This document shows, one piece after another, positions 24,653 to 34,654 of a DNA stretch of 64,000 bases. A program made the position numbers and the translations under genes. The DNA is from Gleimia hominis (GTDB lineage Bacteria; Actinomycetota; Actinomycetes; Actinomycetales; Actinomycetaceae). Position 1 is the stretch's first letter. The number at the start of each line of letters is the position of its first letter. The stretch covers positions 372,001 to 436,000 of the forward strand of contig NZ_JASXSX010000001.1 in assembly GCF_032085515.1 (NCBI RefSeq). The letters are read 5' to 3'. Below the pieces are notes generated by a model. The model ran no database searches, was not told the DNA's origin, and was given only the letters and a program-made list of their open reading frames with translations.

Positions 24653-26116
24653 TTGGAAGGTCCATCCCTGCAGCAAGCGTGGGACCAGACGATCTCACAG
24701 CTCGACGCTCAAGAAATTGGCCCCGCCGCATACGCATTCATCCAAATGACCCAATGTCTAGGGATTATTGAAGGCACCATCCTCGTTGCCGTGCCCAACG
24801 ACTTCACTAAGACCTACCTCGAGTCACGCGTATACGAAACCCTCACCGAAAACCTCGCGCAAGTAATGGGCCAAAGCGTGCGCATCGCCTTCTCCGTAGA
24901 CACCAGCCTCGAAAACCGCTACATCGAAGAACAAGCCGTAGCCACCGACGCGGAAACTGACAGCGAAACGAAGCAGTCACCTTCCACCAATGCGGAGACT
25001 GAACCTCAAGAAAAACCAAACGCCCCCACCCAACCCAGTGCGCCCACTAGTGCTAATGTGCCCACCGGGACCGATGTGGATACGCGGCTCAATCCCAAGT
25101 ACACTTTCGACACGTTCGTAATCGGCTCATCCAACCGGTTCGCTAACGCCGCCGCTACCGCGGTTAGTGAAATGCCGGCAAAGGCCTACAACCCACTATT
25201 TATCTACGGTGGGTCGGGGCTGGGGAAAACGCACTTATTGCACGCTATAGGTAATTACTCACTGTCTCTGTACCCACATTTGCGGGTGCGGTACGTAAGC
25301 TCTGAAGAGTTTACGAACGATTTCATTAACTCAATCCGCGACGATCGAGCCGAAGATTTTCAACGCCGCTACCGCGAAATCGACATCCTCCTCGTCGACG
25401 ACATCCAGTTCATTCAAGGGAAAGAACAGACAGTGGAAGAGTTCTTCCACACCTTCAACACCTTGCATAACGCGGATAAGCAGGTGGTGATTACCTCCGA
25501 CGTCCCACCAAAACAACTGTCTGGATTCGAAGACCGGATGCGGTCACGTTTCGAAATGGGGCTACTCACTGACATTCAACCACCAGACCTGGAGACACGC
25601 ATCGCGATTCTACGTAAGAAAGCGACTGCAGAGAACCTAGATGTTGACCCTGAGGTACTTGAGTACATTGCGTCGCGCATTGCCTCTAACATTCGCGAAC
25701 TAGAAGGATCCCTGATTCGCGTAACCGCGTATGCAAACCTCACGGACCAGCGCATTAACCGAGAGCTCGCGGAACTGGTACTAAAAGATATTCTCTCGGA
25801 CAGTGATGAAACCGAAATCACGGTTTCGCTGATCATGGGCGAGATAACCGGGTACTTCAACATCACTGTAGAACAACTGTGCTCCGCCGACCGGTCTCGC
25901 GAACTCGTGCAAGCCCGGCAAGTAGCCATGTATCTGTGCCGCGAACTCACTGACTTGTCCTTACCTAAAATCGGTCAAGCCTTCGGTGGACGCGATCACA
26001 CCACGGTCATGTATGCCAATCGGAAGATTTCTAAAGAGATGACTATGAAGCGCGAAATTTACAACCACGTCACCGAACTAACCGGAAGAATTAAACAAAA
26101 AGCGCGCCAACACTAG
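24653..26116 (+). CDS. dnaA: Chromosomal replication initiator DnaA
   Basis: A 487-residue AAA+ initiator that binds DnaA boxes and melts the origin. Domain I covers residues 1-80. An acidic, Thr/Pro-rich linker runs to about 150. Walker A is GGSGLGKTHLLHAIG, and Walker B is LLVDDIQF. The C-terminal box-binding helix has GRDHTTVMYANRK. The start is TTG at 24653, supported by AGGTGAGGAG just upstream and by the usual N-terminal position of the SLQQAWDQ helix. oriC follows directly. Confidence 0.98.
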   Translation: MEGPSLQQAWDQTISQLDAQEIGPAAYAFIQMTQCLGIIEGTILVAVPNDFTKTYLESRVYETLTENLAQVMGQSVRIAFSVDTSLENRYIEEQAVATDAETDSETKQSPSTNAETEPQEKPNAPTQPSAPTSANVPTGTDVDTRLNPKYTFDTFVIGSSNRFANAAATAVSEMPAKAYNPLFIYGGSGLGKTHLLHAIGNYSLSLYPHLRVRYVSSEEFTNDFINSIRDDRAEDFQRRYREIDILLVDDIQFIQGKEQTVEEFFHTFNTLHNADKQVVITSDVPPKQLSGFEDRMRSRFEMGLLTDIQPPDLETRIAILRKKATAENLDVDPEVLEYIASRIASNIRELEGSLIRVTAYANLTDQRINRELAELVLKDILSDSDETEITVSLIMGEITGYFNITVEQLCSADRSRELVQARQVAMYLCRELTDLSLPKIGQAFGGRDHTTVMYANRKISKEMTMKREIYNHVTELTGRIKQKARQH

Positions 26117-26506
26117 TGTTATCCACAGACAGCCTGTGGAAAGCTGTGGATAAGTGGGGAAAAATTGGTTTTTCAGACCAAAATCTGTGGATAACTTTGA
26201 GGGACACATACAGATTTCCACAGTTCCATCCACTTATCCACAGGTTGTACCCAATTGTTATCCACCAATTAATCCGCAGCAAGACGCATGAATTACAACA
26301 TTTGCACACAATTCACAGCCCCTATAACTACTACGAACTAAGTAATTACAAAAAATCTCATCTCCCCGCATGTGGAGAAACGCGAACTCGGCATGTCGCC
26401 TTGAAAACCAAATGAACAGTTCCCTCACAGATATGAACTTAGATCACAAATCGCGTAAAGTTGTACAGCAGAGTTCTTCTAATCCTCGGACTGAAAGGTA
26501 GGCACC
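26117..26506. other. Origin of replication oriC (dnaA-dnaN gap)
   Basis: A 390-base region with five strong DnaA boxes: TTATCCACA at 26119-26127 and 26234-26242, TGTGGATAA at 26145-26153 and 26186-26194, and TTATCCACC at 26258-26266 (one mismatch). Weaker TGTGGAAA-type sites lie between. An AT-rich stretch at about 26265-26370 could be the unwinding element. The dnaN promoter must lie at the right end. Most genes point away from this point on both sides, as expected for a bidirectional origin. Confidence 0.92.
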
Positions 26507-27640
26507 ATGGATTTCACCGTTCCCCGGGATATCCTTAAAGAAGCCGTTAAATGGACAGCACAGACAGTGCCTCAACGTCCATCTGTGCCCATTCTAGCTG
26601 GAATCCGTTTAACTGCTGAGGATGGAGTACTCGAACTCTCCTCATACGACTACGAAACCTCTACTCGCTCACAAATCCCAGCAGAAGTAGATGTGCCAGG
26701 TGACATCCTGGTTCCCGGTAAACTCCTAGCATCAATCACCCAGAGCCTGCCGAACGCACCAGTGCGCTGCAAACTCGAAGACACCCGGATGAAACTCGAA
26801 TGCGGGGCAGCCCACTTCGTCCTCGCCACAATGTCCGTGGATGAATACCCAACCATGCCGGTAATGCCACAAACCCGCGGTAGTTTCGACTCTAAAGTGC
26901 TTTCAGAAGCCATTAGCCAAGTATCCATAGCGGCATCGCGCGACGACACGATTCCACTTCTCACCGGTGTGCGCATAGAGATCGACGATGACACCATCAC
27001 GTTCCTAGGTACAGATCGGTACCGGCTGGCGATGAAAGAGTTTAAGTGGAACCCCTCAGAAGCGGGGATTTCCACGTCACTGCTGGTGAAAGCCTCAACG
27101 TTGTCAGAAGTAGCTAAATCTATGACTTCCGCTGGAAGCGTGGACTTTGCCTTTGACGTAGAACAAACCGGGCCGAACTCCCTGGTAGGCTTTACCGCCG
27201 GCGCGCGCCAATCCACCTCAACGCTAATGGACGGGGAATACCCACCTGTGCGGCGCCTCTTCCCAGAAGAAACCAATATTCACGCCGTAGTAAAACGCGA
27301 CGTACTCCTAGAAGCGGTGAAACGCGTATCCTTGGTGGCCGAACAAAAAACCTCGGTCCGCCTACTATTCGATGGGGAAGAACTAACGTTGCGGGCAGGG
27401 CAAGATGACTCGTCACAAGCCTCCGAACAAGTACCCGTGGTGCTGCATGGGGAAGCACTCCAAACGGCATTCAACCCCAGTTTCTTACAAGCCGGACTAT
27501 CTGCATTAGATACCGAGTACGTTCGGTTCTCTTTCACCGAACCCATGAAGCCAGCTGTGATTACGGGGCAAAACGATCAAGACGGGGAAGATGACCTCAC
27601 GTACCGGTACCTACTGATGCCAATCCGGTTTGGAATTTAA
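26507..27640 (+). CDS. dnaN: DNA polymerase III sliding clamp (beta)
   Basis: A 377-residue ring-forming clamp that tethers DNA polymerase III. Three repeated beta-clamp domains span about residues 1-120, 130-250 and 255-377. The ending YLLMPIRFGI resembles the conserved C-terminal MPMRL-type segment that forms part of the binding pocket. ATG 26507 is preceded by GAAAGGTAGG. It lies between oriC and recF, the normal order. Confidence 0.97.
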   Translation: MDFTVPRDILKEAVKWTAQTVPQRPSVPILAGIRLTAEDGVLELSSYDYETSTRSQIPAEVDVPGDILVPGKLLASITQSLPNAPVRCKLEDTRMKLECGAAHFVLATMSVDEYPTMPVMPQTRGSFDSKVLSEAISQVSIAASRDDTIPLLTGVRIEIDDDTITFLGTDRYRLAMKEFKWNPSEAGISTSLLVKASTLSEVAKSMTSAGSVDFAFDVEQTGPNSLVGFTAGARQSTSTLMDGEYPPVRRLFPEETNIHAVVKRDVLLEAVKRVSLVAEQKTSVRLLFDGEELTLRAGQDDSSQASEQVPVVLHGEALQTAFNPSFLQAGLSALDTEYVRFSFTEPMKPAVITGQNDQDGEDDLTYRYLLMPIRFGI

Positions 27641-27677
27641 CTGCACCCAACCGCCTAGTTTGCAAGAATAATTCTCA

Positions 27678-28964
27678 GTGTTTGTTTCTCACATAGCACT
27701 CGACGATTTCCGCTCTTACCGCCACGCAGTACTGGAATTCCACCCAGGAACAACAGTACTGCTGGGCGCAAACGGGCAGGGAAAAACGAATCTGGTGGAA
27801 GCACTCGCATACCTGTCTAGCTTTTCTTCCCACCGCGTCGCAGCCGACACTGCACTGGTGCGCGCTCCCATGCCCGGCGAGAATCCAGTGCCCGGAGCTG
27901 TAGTTAGAGCGAAATCCCACAGCTTGGGGCGCGAGCGGGTAATTGAGCTAGAGATTATTCGCGGTAAAGCCAACCGCGCGCGAGTGAACCGCAACTCCGT
28001 TCGCCCCCGGGACCTGCTGGGTCTGGTTCGCACCGTCGTATTTGCACCTGAGGACATGGAACTGGTGACCGGTGACCCGGGAGCGCGCCGACGCTTCTTA
28101 GATGATCTGGCGGTGCAGCTTTGGCCCGCTTATTCCTCATACAAATCTGACTACGACAAGGTGGCGCGTCAACGTGGGGCGCTACTAAAGCAGCTTGGAA
28201 AACAAAAACGTCGGGGGCAACCAGTGGACCCGGCGACGTTAGAAGTGTGGAACAAACCTTTCATAGAATCCGCCAGCGCTGTTGTTAAGTATCGAACCCA
28301 ACTGGTCGAGCTGCTAAAAGACCCGGCTCACAAGGCACACGAAACCGTATCTGAAGCTTCCAGAGAACTGTACTTATCGTATGAAAGCTCCTTGAGTGCG
28401 GTAGACGGAGTTGACGGAATAGAAGGATATGAGGATCGACTGGCGAGCGCTCTCGCGAATGTAGCGAAACGTGAGATTGCCCGTGGAGTTAATCTAGTTG
28501 GACCGCACCGCGACGATCTGCAGCTGCACCTTGATCACTTGCCGGTAAAAGGGTACGCGTCGCACGGTGAGTGCTGGTCGGTGGCGTTAGCGCTGCGCTT
28601 GGGCGCATTTGAAATCCTCAGTAAAGATCGGCGCACTGGTGAAGTAGACCCACCGGTACTCATCTTGGATGACGTGTTCTCTGAACTGGATGCGGCTCGT
28701 AGAAGTGCCTTGCTGGAGGTCATAGAACGTGCAGAGCAAACCATTGTTACCGCAGCCGTGGGTACCGATCTGCCCGAACAGATCCAAGCACACACAGTTA
28801 GCGTGGTCTGGGACAAAAACCAGGGAACACAGTTACAACCCGTAGACAGGGTTGACACAAGCTTGGCGGACAGCCCTGGTGCTCATGTAGATAGCGATGC
28901 TCATGTAGATAGCGATGCCCGTGTAGATAGCGCCGATGAGGGTAGTGGTGACCGCGATGAATGA
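27678..28964 (+). CDS. recF: DNA repair/replication protein RecF with repeat C-terminus
   Basis: A 428-residue SMC-like ATPase that helps load RecA at gaps. Walker A is LLGANGQGKTNLVEAL. The C-terminal signature and Walker B are in GECWSVALALRLGAFE and PVLILDDVFSELD. The GTG start at 27678 has a weak ribosome site. After the conserved fold (about residue 385) comes a tail with three hexapeptides AHVDSD, AHVDSD and ARVDSA at residues 402-419, which no standard RecF has. The end overlaps the DUF721 gene. Confidence 0.96.
   Translation: MFVSHIALDDFRSYRHAVLEFHPGTTVLLGANGQGKTNLVEALAYLSSFSSHRVAADTALVRAPMPGENPVPGAVVRAKSHSLGRERVIELEIIRGKANRARVNRNSVRPRDLLGLVRTVVFAPEDMELVTGDPGARRRFLDDLAVQLWPAYSSYKSDYDKVARQRGALLKQLGKQKRRGQPVDPATLEVWNKPFIESASAVVKYRTQLVELLKDPAHKAHETVSEASRELYLSYESSLSAVDGVDGIEGYEDRLASALANVAKREIARGVNLVGPHRDDLQLHLDHLPVKGYASHGECWSVALALRLGAFEILSKDRRTGEVDPPVLILDDVFSELDAARRSALLEVIERAEQTIVTAAVGTDLPEQIQAHTVSVVWDKNQGTQLQPVDRVDTSLADSPGAHVDSDAHVDSDARVDSADEGSGDRDE
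28881..28934 (+). repeat. Three-unit 18-bp coding repeat at the recF 3' end
   Basis: Units begin at 28881, 28899 and 28917. The first two are identical over 18 bases (GCTCATGTAGATAGCGAT), and the third has four changes. Confidence 0.95.
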
Positions 28965-29673
28965 ACACCACCGGTCCAGTGAAAAAGCGCAGAAAGAAAT
29001 GGAAGTATCTGACCTGGGCATTAGCAGCGCAACTCGGATGGAGCCAAAGAAGGAGCCAAAGACAGAACAGAAGACTGAGGAGGGGGCGGAACAAAAGCCG
29101 GAAAACCTTGCCGCAAGAGCATTACAAAAGCAACGGGAACTGGCGCGTAGCAAGGGGCAGTTTCCGCGCTCGGCATCTGCGCTGGCACGCAGCAAATCGA
29201 ACTCCCAGTCTAAACAGCATGGCCCCAGCGCAGGTGCGGGTCCAAACGCGGAAAGCAGAGGGTGGGTAACGCGCCCAGGCATGGCATCTTCAAAACTAGG
29301 TACCGGCCGATCACGATTTGACGCCCAGCCACTAGCCAACGTACTGGGGAATATGAGCAACCACTTGGGCTGGACTCGGATGCTGTCGGTTGCCTCCATT
29401 GCTGCGCATTGGACGCGGATTGTTGGGCCTAAGAATTCGCAGCACTTAAAAGTGGAAAGTTTTGACGAATCCGTCCTCGTTGTCCGTGCCACCTCAACTG
29501 CGTGGGCGAACCAAATGCGGATTCTGCTTCCCACAGTACAAAGACGGATTGATGAGGAACTGGGCAGCGGCATTGTAAAACAGGTGATTATCCGCGGGCC
29601 AGCAAACCCTAAATGGGTGAAAAAAGGTGGTTGGCGCGTACCTGGCAGAGGGCCGCGAGACACTTACGGTTAG
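28957..29673 (+). CDS. DUF721 (DciA-type) protein
   Basis: About 238 residues from ATG 28957. The C-terminal 100 residues are a DUF721 domain (LGWTRMLSVASIAAHWTRIVG, then STAWANQMRILLPTVQRRI). In bacteria lacking DnaC, DciA proteins interact with the DnaB helicase. The N-terminal half is charged and disordered. The start is uncertain: ATG 28957 overlaps the recF stop (ATGAATGA), and further in-frame starts exist upstream to 28936. Position between recF and gyrB is the standard actinobacterial one. Confidence 0.88.
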   Translation: MNEHHRSSEKAQKEMEVSDLGISSATRMEPKKEPKTEQKTEEGAEQKPENLAARALQKQRELARSKGQFPRSASALARSKSNSQSKQHGPSAGAGPNAESRGWVTRPGMASSKLGTGRSRFDAQPLANVLGNMSNHLGWTRMLSVASIAAHWTRIVGPKNSQHLKVESFDESVLVVRATSTAWANQMRILLPTVQRRIDEELGSGIVKQVIIRGPANPKWVKKGGWRVPGRGPRDTYG

Positions 29674-29949
29674 CGGATTTAACCGCCGTTTTGCGGGTGG
29701 ATCTACATCACATTTTTGTCTGCCCTAAGAGTGCTTTGGAACGCGGGAAAGGCCCGCAAAAATGGTAAAATAATAGCGGAAAAATAATAGAAAAACAGCT
29801 GTAATATTCAGTTTCAACACCCTTGAGAATCGAATCGGCTGCACGGTTTCTAGCGCAGGTGAACCGGTGGGCAGCAGTGGATTTCGAAGGCTGTTTACAA
29901 ACTAGTTAGCAGCCCAACTTGGGCTAAAAGGATTGTGAGGGAGGTCAGT

Positions 29950-31977
29950 TTGTCTGACCAGACAATACACGCCGCGCAGGAGCATACGTATGAGGCGGCT
30001 GATATCACGGTACTCGAAGGTTTAGAGGCCGTTCGTAAACGCCCAGGTATGTACATCGGGTCCACCGGTGAACGCGGCTTACACCACCTAGTTTACGAGG
30101 TTGTCGATAACTCTGTAGATGAGGCGTTAGCGGGCCACTGTGATCACATTGAAGTGACGATCCAAAATGATGGGGGCCTAAGGGTTCAAGACAATGGACG
30201 CGGTATTCCCGTTGACATGCACCCGACCGAGGGCCGGCCCACCGTTGAGGTCATCATGACTGTATTGCACGCCGGCGGCAAGTTCGGCGGTGGTGGGTAC
30301 GCGGTTTCCGGTGGTTTGCACGGCGTTGGTATCTCCGTGGTAAACGCCCTTTCGAAGCGCGTGGATACGGAAGTGTGCCGGCAAGGATATGTCTGGCGGC
30401 AATCGTTCGGTAATGGCGGGCACGCGGTTACCGAACTGAAACGCGGTGAAGAAACAGATCAGACGGGCACCTCCCAGACGTTCTACCCGGACCCGGAGAT
30501 TTTTGAAACCGTAGAGTTCTCTTTTGAAACCTTACGGCAGCGCTTCCAACAGATGGCTTTCTTAAACAAGGGCCTGCGCATTACCCTCACGGATGAACGC
30601 GAAGGTGTGGTTGACGACGGTGACGAAATAGCGGGCGAGGTGGGTGAAGATCAGCCGGAAACTCCAAAAGGCTTCCGTCAGGTCTCTTACTGCTACGAGA
30701 ACGGCTTGCGCGACTACGTAGAAACCCTGAATGCGTCAAAAAAGTCGGATGTAATCAACGACGACATCATTGACATTGAGGTGGAAAACGACACCGACAC
30801 GATGTCGCTGGAAGTGGCTATGCAGTGGACTACGGCCTACTCGGAATCGATCCACACGTACGCGAACACGATCAACACCACGGAAGGTGGTACCCACGAA
30901 GAAGGGTTCCGCACAGCGCTGACGACTGTGGTGAATAAGTATGCGCGCGAGAAGAACCTGATTAAAGAAAAGCGGGAGAACCTTTCGGGTGATGACATCC
31001 GGGAAGGACTCACAGCCGTCATCTCGATTAAGCTCACCGAACCTCAGTTTGAAGGGCAGACCAAGACGAAGCTGGGGAACACGGAAGCGCGCACGTTCGT
31101 GCAGCAGCAGGTGTACCAGCGGTTCGGAGACTGGCTGGAGCAACACCCAACTGATGCGAAAGCAATTATTTTGAAAGCGCTTTCCGCTCAGGATGCGCGT
31201 TTGGCAGCGCGGAAGGCGCGCGAGGCTACTCGGCGTAAAGGCGTGCTCGAGTCGGCGTCCATGCCGGGTAAGTTGCGGGACTGTTCGTCGCGCAACGCAG
31301 CTGAGTGTGAGATTTTTATTGTTGAGGGTGACTCCGCGGGTGGCTCCGCGGTGCAGGGCAGGGATCCGCGGATTCAAGCGATTTTGCCACTGCGAGGCAA
31401 GATCCTCAACGTGGAAAAAGCCCGGGTTGATCGCGCACTGGACTCGCAGGAAATTCAAGCTCTTATCGCTGCTCTAGGTACCGGTATTGGGGAAGAATTC
31501 GACCTGTCAAAACTGCGTTACGGCAAGATTATTTTGATGGCGGATGCGGATGTGGATGGGCAGCACATCACGACTCTGCTGCTTACCCTATTGTTCCGCT
31601 ACATGCGGCCAATCGTTGAGGCGGGGCACGTGTTCTTAGCACAACCGCCGCTGTATCGGTTGAAGTGGACGAATGCTCCACACGAGTTCGTGTACTCCGA
31701 TAGGGAACGCGACGAGCATCTGCGGGACGGTGCTGAAGCCGGTTGGCGGCTACCAAAAGAAGGTGGCGTACAGCGGTACAAGGGTCTTGGTGAAATGAAT
31801 GATCAAGAATTGTGGGAGACCACGATGGACCCAGAAAAACGCACTGTTAAACTCGTGGAACTGTCTGAAGCGGCTTCGGCTGATGAGGTGTTCTCACTAC
31901 TCATGGGCGATGACGTAGAAATGCGCCGCGCGTTCATTCAACGCAATGCGCAAGACGTTCGCTTCCTAGATATTTAG
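29950..31977 (+). CDS. gyrB: DNA gyrase subunit B
   Basis: A 675-residue ATPase subunit of gyrase, which introduces negative supercoils. It has a GHKL ATP domain (VDNSVDEALAGHCD; GGLHGVGISVVNALS), a transducer, and a TOPRIM domain (EGDSAGGSA; ADADVDGQHI). I chose TTG 29950 because GGGAGG lies six bases upstream. A GTG at 29935 in the same frame has poorer spacing. The 276-base upstream gap contains AAAATAATAG twice (period 14) in an AT-rich promoter-like stretch. gyrA follows after 43 bases. Confidence 0.96.
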   Translation: MSDQTIHAAQEHTYEAADITVLEGLEAVRKRPGMYIGSTGERGLHHLVYEVVDNSVDEALAGHCDHIEVTIQNDGGLRVQDNGRGIPVDMHPTEGRPTVEVIMTVLHAGGKFGGGGYAVSGGLHGVGISVVNALSKRVDTEVCRQGYVWRQSFGNGGHAVTELKRGEETDQTGTSQTFYPDPEIFETVEFSFETLRQRFQQMAFLNKGLRITLTDEREGVVDDGDEIAGEVGEDQPETPKGFRQVSYCYENGLRDYVETLNASKKSDVINDDIIDIEVENDTDTMSLEVAMQWTTAYSESIHTYANTINTTEGGTHEEGFRTALTTVVNKYAREKNLIKEKRENLSGDDIREGLTAVISIKLTEPQFEGQTKTKLGNTEARTFVQQQVYQRFGDWLEQHPTDAKAIILKALSAQDARLAARKAREATRRKGVLESASMPGKLRDCSSRNAAECEIFIVEGDSAGGSAVQGRDPRIQAILPLRGKILNVEKARVDRALDSQEIQALIAALGTGIGEEFDLSKLRYGKIILMADADVDGQHITTLLLTLLFRYMRPIVEAGHVFLAQPPLYRLKWTNAPHEFVYSDRERDEHLRDGAEAGWRLPKEGGVQRYKGLGEMNDQELWETTMDPEKRTVKLVELSEAASADEVFSLLMGDDVEMRRAFIQRNAQDVRFLDI

Positions 31978-32020
31978 ACAACAATGTCAATTGTGGTAGA
32001 GCTTGGAGAATGGATTAAGA

Positions 32021-34654
32021 GTGAGTGAAGGTAACGAAATAAACCCCGGTTCGGACGCTAACACCGAGATTGAAGGACCGGTAGCACACAAAGTTTCCGT
32101 AGTTGACATTGAGTCGGAAATGCAGCGTTCCTACCTCGACTACGCAATGTCTGTGATCGTGGGACGGGCCCTGCCGGAAGTGCGGGATGGGTTGAAACCC
32201 GTGCATCGGCGGATCCTGTACGCAATGTACGACGGCGGGTACCGGCCGAACGCCGGTTTCTACAAGTGCATGCGCGTAGTTGGAGATGTGCTCGCTCACT
32301 TCCACCCTCACGGTGACGCAGCTGTTTACGGTGCCCTCGCGCGCCTAGTGCAACCGTGGAACATGCGTTACCCACTGGTTGCTGGGCAAGGTAACTTTGG
32401 TTCCGCCGGGAACCTCGGGCCCGCTGCCCCGCGTTACACCGAATGTAAAATGGCACCTCTGGCAATGGAAATGGTGCGCGACATCGACGAAGATGTTGTG
32501 GACTTCCAAGATAACTACGACGGCCGCGCCCAGGAACCCACAGTTTTACCTTCGCGTTTTCCAAATCTGTTGGTGAACGGGTCTGAAGGCATCGCGGTTG
32601 GTATGGCCACGCGGATCCCGCCGCATAACCTTCGGGAAGTGGCAGAAGGGGTGTTCTGGTATCTCGACCACCCGGAGGCCACGCGGGAAGAACTGCTTGA
32701 GGCTTTACTGAAGATTATTAAGGGCCCGGATTTCCCAACGGGCGCTACGATCCTGGGGCGAACCGGGATAGAGAAAATGTACCGCACGGGCCGCGGGTCG
32801 ATTGTGCAGCGGGCGGTAGTGAGCGTGGAAGAGATCCACAACCGGCAGTGTTTGGTCGTAACTGAACTCCCATTCCAGGTCAACCCAGACAACCTCGCGG
32901 CGCGCATTGCGCAGCACGTTAAAGAAGGGACGATTCAGGGGATTTCGGATATTCGTGATGAGTCTTCTGGGCGTTCTGGTCAGCGGCTCGTGATTGTGCT
33001 GAAGCGTGACGCGGTTGCGAAGGTGGTGCTCAATAACCTTTACAAGCGCACGCAGCTGCAGGATTCATTCCCCGCAAATATGCTCGCGCTTGTCGATGGA
33101 GTGCCGCGCACTTTGTCGCTGGATGGGTTTGTGCACTACTGGGTTAAGCACCAGATGGACGTGATTGTGCGGCGCACAAAGTTCCGCCTGGCGAAAGCTT
33201 TGGAGCGACTGCATATTTTGCAGGCCTACTTGAAGGCATTGGATGCGCTCGATGAGGTGATTGCCTTAATCCGCCGCTCCCCCACGGTTGAGGAAGCGCG
33301 TACCGGTTTGATGGGTCTGTTGGATATTGATGAGGTTCAGGCAGACGCAATTCTCGCTTTGCAACTGCGTCGGTTGGCAGCTCTGGAGCGGCAGAAGATT
33401 CTGGATGAGCACGCGGAACTGGTTAAACGGGTAGAGGATCTGCGTGAGATCATTGCGCAGCCAAACCGGCAGCGCCTGATTGTGCGCGAAGAACTAACGG
33501 GGATTGTGGATAAGTACGGGGATGAACGCCGCACCCACATTTTGCCGTTCAGTGGGGAAATGAATGATGAAGACCTGATTCCGGAAGAGGAAGTGGTGGT
33601 CACCATAACCCGTGATGGGTACGCGAAACGAACCCGCGTGGATAACTACCGGTCGCAGCACCGAGGTGGGCGCGGTGTGCGGGGCGCTAAGCTGCGGGAG
33701 AATGATTTGGTGGAACATTTCTTCGTCACTTCAACACACCGCTGGCTGCTGTTCTTCACTAATTTGGGGCGGGTGTACCGCATCAGGGGGTATGAGCTGC
33801 CGGAAGGTGGACGTGATTCGCGCGGTCAGCATGTTGCGAACCTGTTGGCGTTCCAACCCGGTGAGCAGATCTCTAACGTGCTCGCGATTCACGATTATGA
33901 GCAGGCAGATTACTTGTTGCTTTCCACTCGGTCTGGGTTGGTTAAGAAGACGCGGTTAGAGGAGTACAACTCGCCGCGCACTGGTGGTTTGATTGCGATT
34001 AATTTGCGTGAGGATGAGGACGGGAACCTGGATGAGTTGGTTGGGGCTGCCCTTGTGAACGCGACGGACGATGTGATCCTCGTGTCGCACGACGGCCAGT
34101 CTTTACGGTTCCACGCGGACGATGAGCAGGTGCGGCCAATGGGGCGTGCTACTTCTGGTGTGCGGGGCATGAAGTTCCGCGATGGCGATTATCTGCTGGC
34201 GATGCAGGTGGTGGAACCGGATTCGGATCTGCTGGTGGTTACCGAGGCTGGTTTCGCGAAGCGTTCTGCGATTGATACGTATCCGACGCGTGGTCGCGGT
34301 GGCTTAGGGGTGAAGGTTGCGAACCTGGTTGAAGACCGCGGTGGCCTGGTTGGTGCTTTGAAAGTCAGTGAGGACGATGAGGTACTGGTGATTATGGCTA
34401 GTGGTAATATCGTTCGTTCCGCAGTTTCGGAGGTGCCGAGAACGGGGCGTAACACGCAGGGAGTTACGTTTGCTCGTCCTGGGGATCATGATCGGATTAT
34501 TGCGGTTGCCCGTAATTTGGATACGGATTTAGATGATGAGGACGCGCAGGAGCCCGTGGCTGTTGAAGATGAGTCTGAATCAGTGGAAACTGTTAACACG
34601 GAATCTCAATCGGAAGACGTTGTGGGCGCGGACCCACAAAATGAGGAGGCGTAA
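32021..34654 (+). CDS. gyrA: DNA gyrase subunit A, altered quinolone-determining region
   Basis: An 877-residue DNA-cleaving subunit. The catalytic tyrosine is in AAPRYTECKM. The C-terminal half is a beta-pinwheel of repeated GRG/RGGR motifs and includes the GyrA box (QHRGGRGVRG). GTG 32021 is the likely start, with an in-frame TTG at 32003 as alternative. In the quinolone-determining helix the sequence is HPHGDAAVYGALARL. The positions matching E. coli Ser83 and Asp87 are alanine (codon 32318-32320) and glycine (32330-32332). The acidic tail after about residue 835 is not conserved. Confidence 0.96.
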   Translation: MSEGNEINPGSDANTEIEGPVAHKVSVVDIESEMQRSYLDYAMSVIVGRALPEVRDGLKPVHRRILYAMYDGGYRPNAGFYKCMRVVGDVLAHFHPHGDAAVYGALARLVQPWNMRYPLVAGQGNFGSAGNLGPAAPRYTECKMAPLAMEMVRDIDEDVVDFQDNYDGRAQEPTVLPSRFPNLLVNGSEGIAVGMATRIPPHNLREVAEGVFWYLDHPEATREELLEALLKIIKGPDFPTGATILGRTGIEKMYRTGRGSIVQRAVVSVEEIHNRQCLVVTELPFQVNPDNLAARIAQHVKEGTIQGISDIRDESSGRSGQRLVIVLKRDAVAKVVLNNLYKRTQLQDSFPANMLALVDGVPRTLSLDGFVHYWVKHQMDVIVRRTKFRLAKALERLHILQAYLKALDALDEVIALIRRSPTVEEARTGLMGLLDIDEVQADAILALQLRRLAALERQKILDEHAELVKRVEDLREIIAQPNRQRLIVREELTGIVDKYGDERRTHILPFSGEMNDEDLIPEEEVVVTITRDGYAKRTRVDNYRSQHRGGRGVRGAKLRENDLVEHFFVTSTHRWLLFFTNLGRVYRIRGYELPEGGRDSRGQHVANLLAFQPGEQISNVLAIHDYEQADYLLLSTRSGLVKKTRLEEYNSPRTGGLIAINLREDEDGNLDELVGAALVNATDDVILVSHDGQSLRFHADDEQVRPMGRATSGVRGMKFRDGDYLLAMQVVEPDSDLLVVTEAGFAKRSAIDTYPTRGRGGLGVKVANLVEDRGGLVGALKVSEDDEVLVIMASGNIVRSAVSEVPRTGRNTQGVTFARPGDHDRIIAVARNLDTDLDDEDAQEPVAVEDESESVETVNTESQSEDVVGADPQNEEA

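Noticed and set aside
30736..31458. A 240-residue minus-strand frame in gyrB
   Set aside because: Antisense shadow of gyrB, typical of biased codon use.
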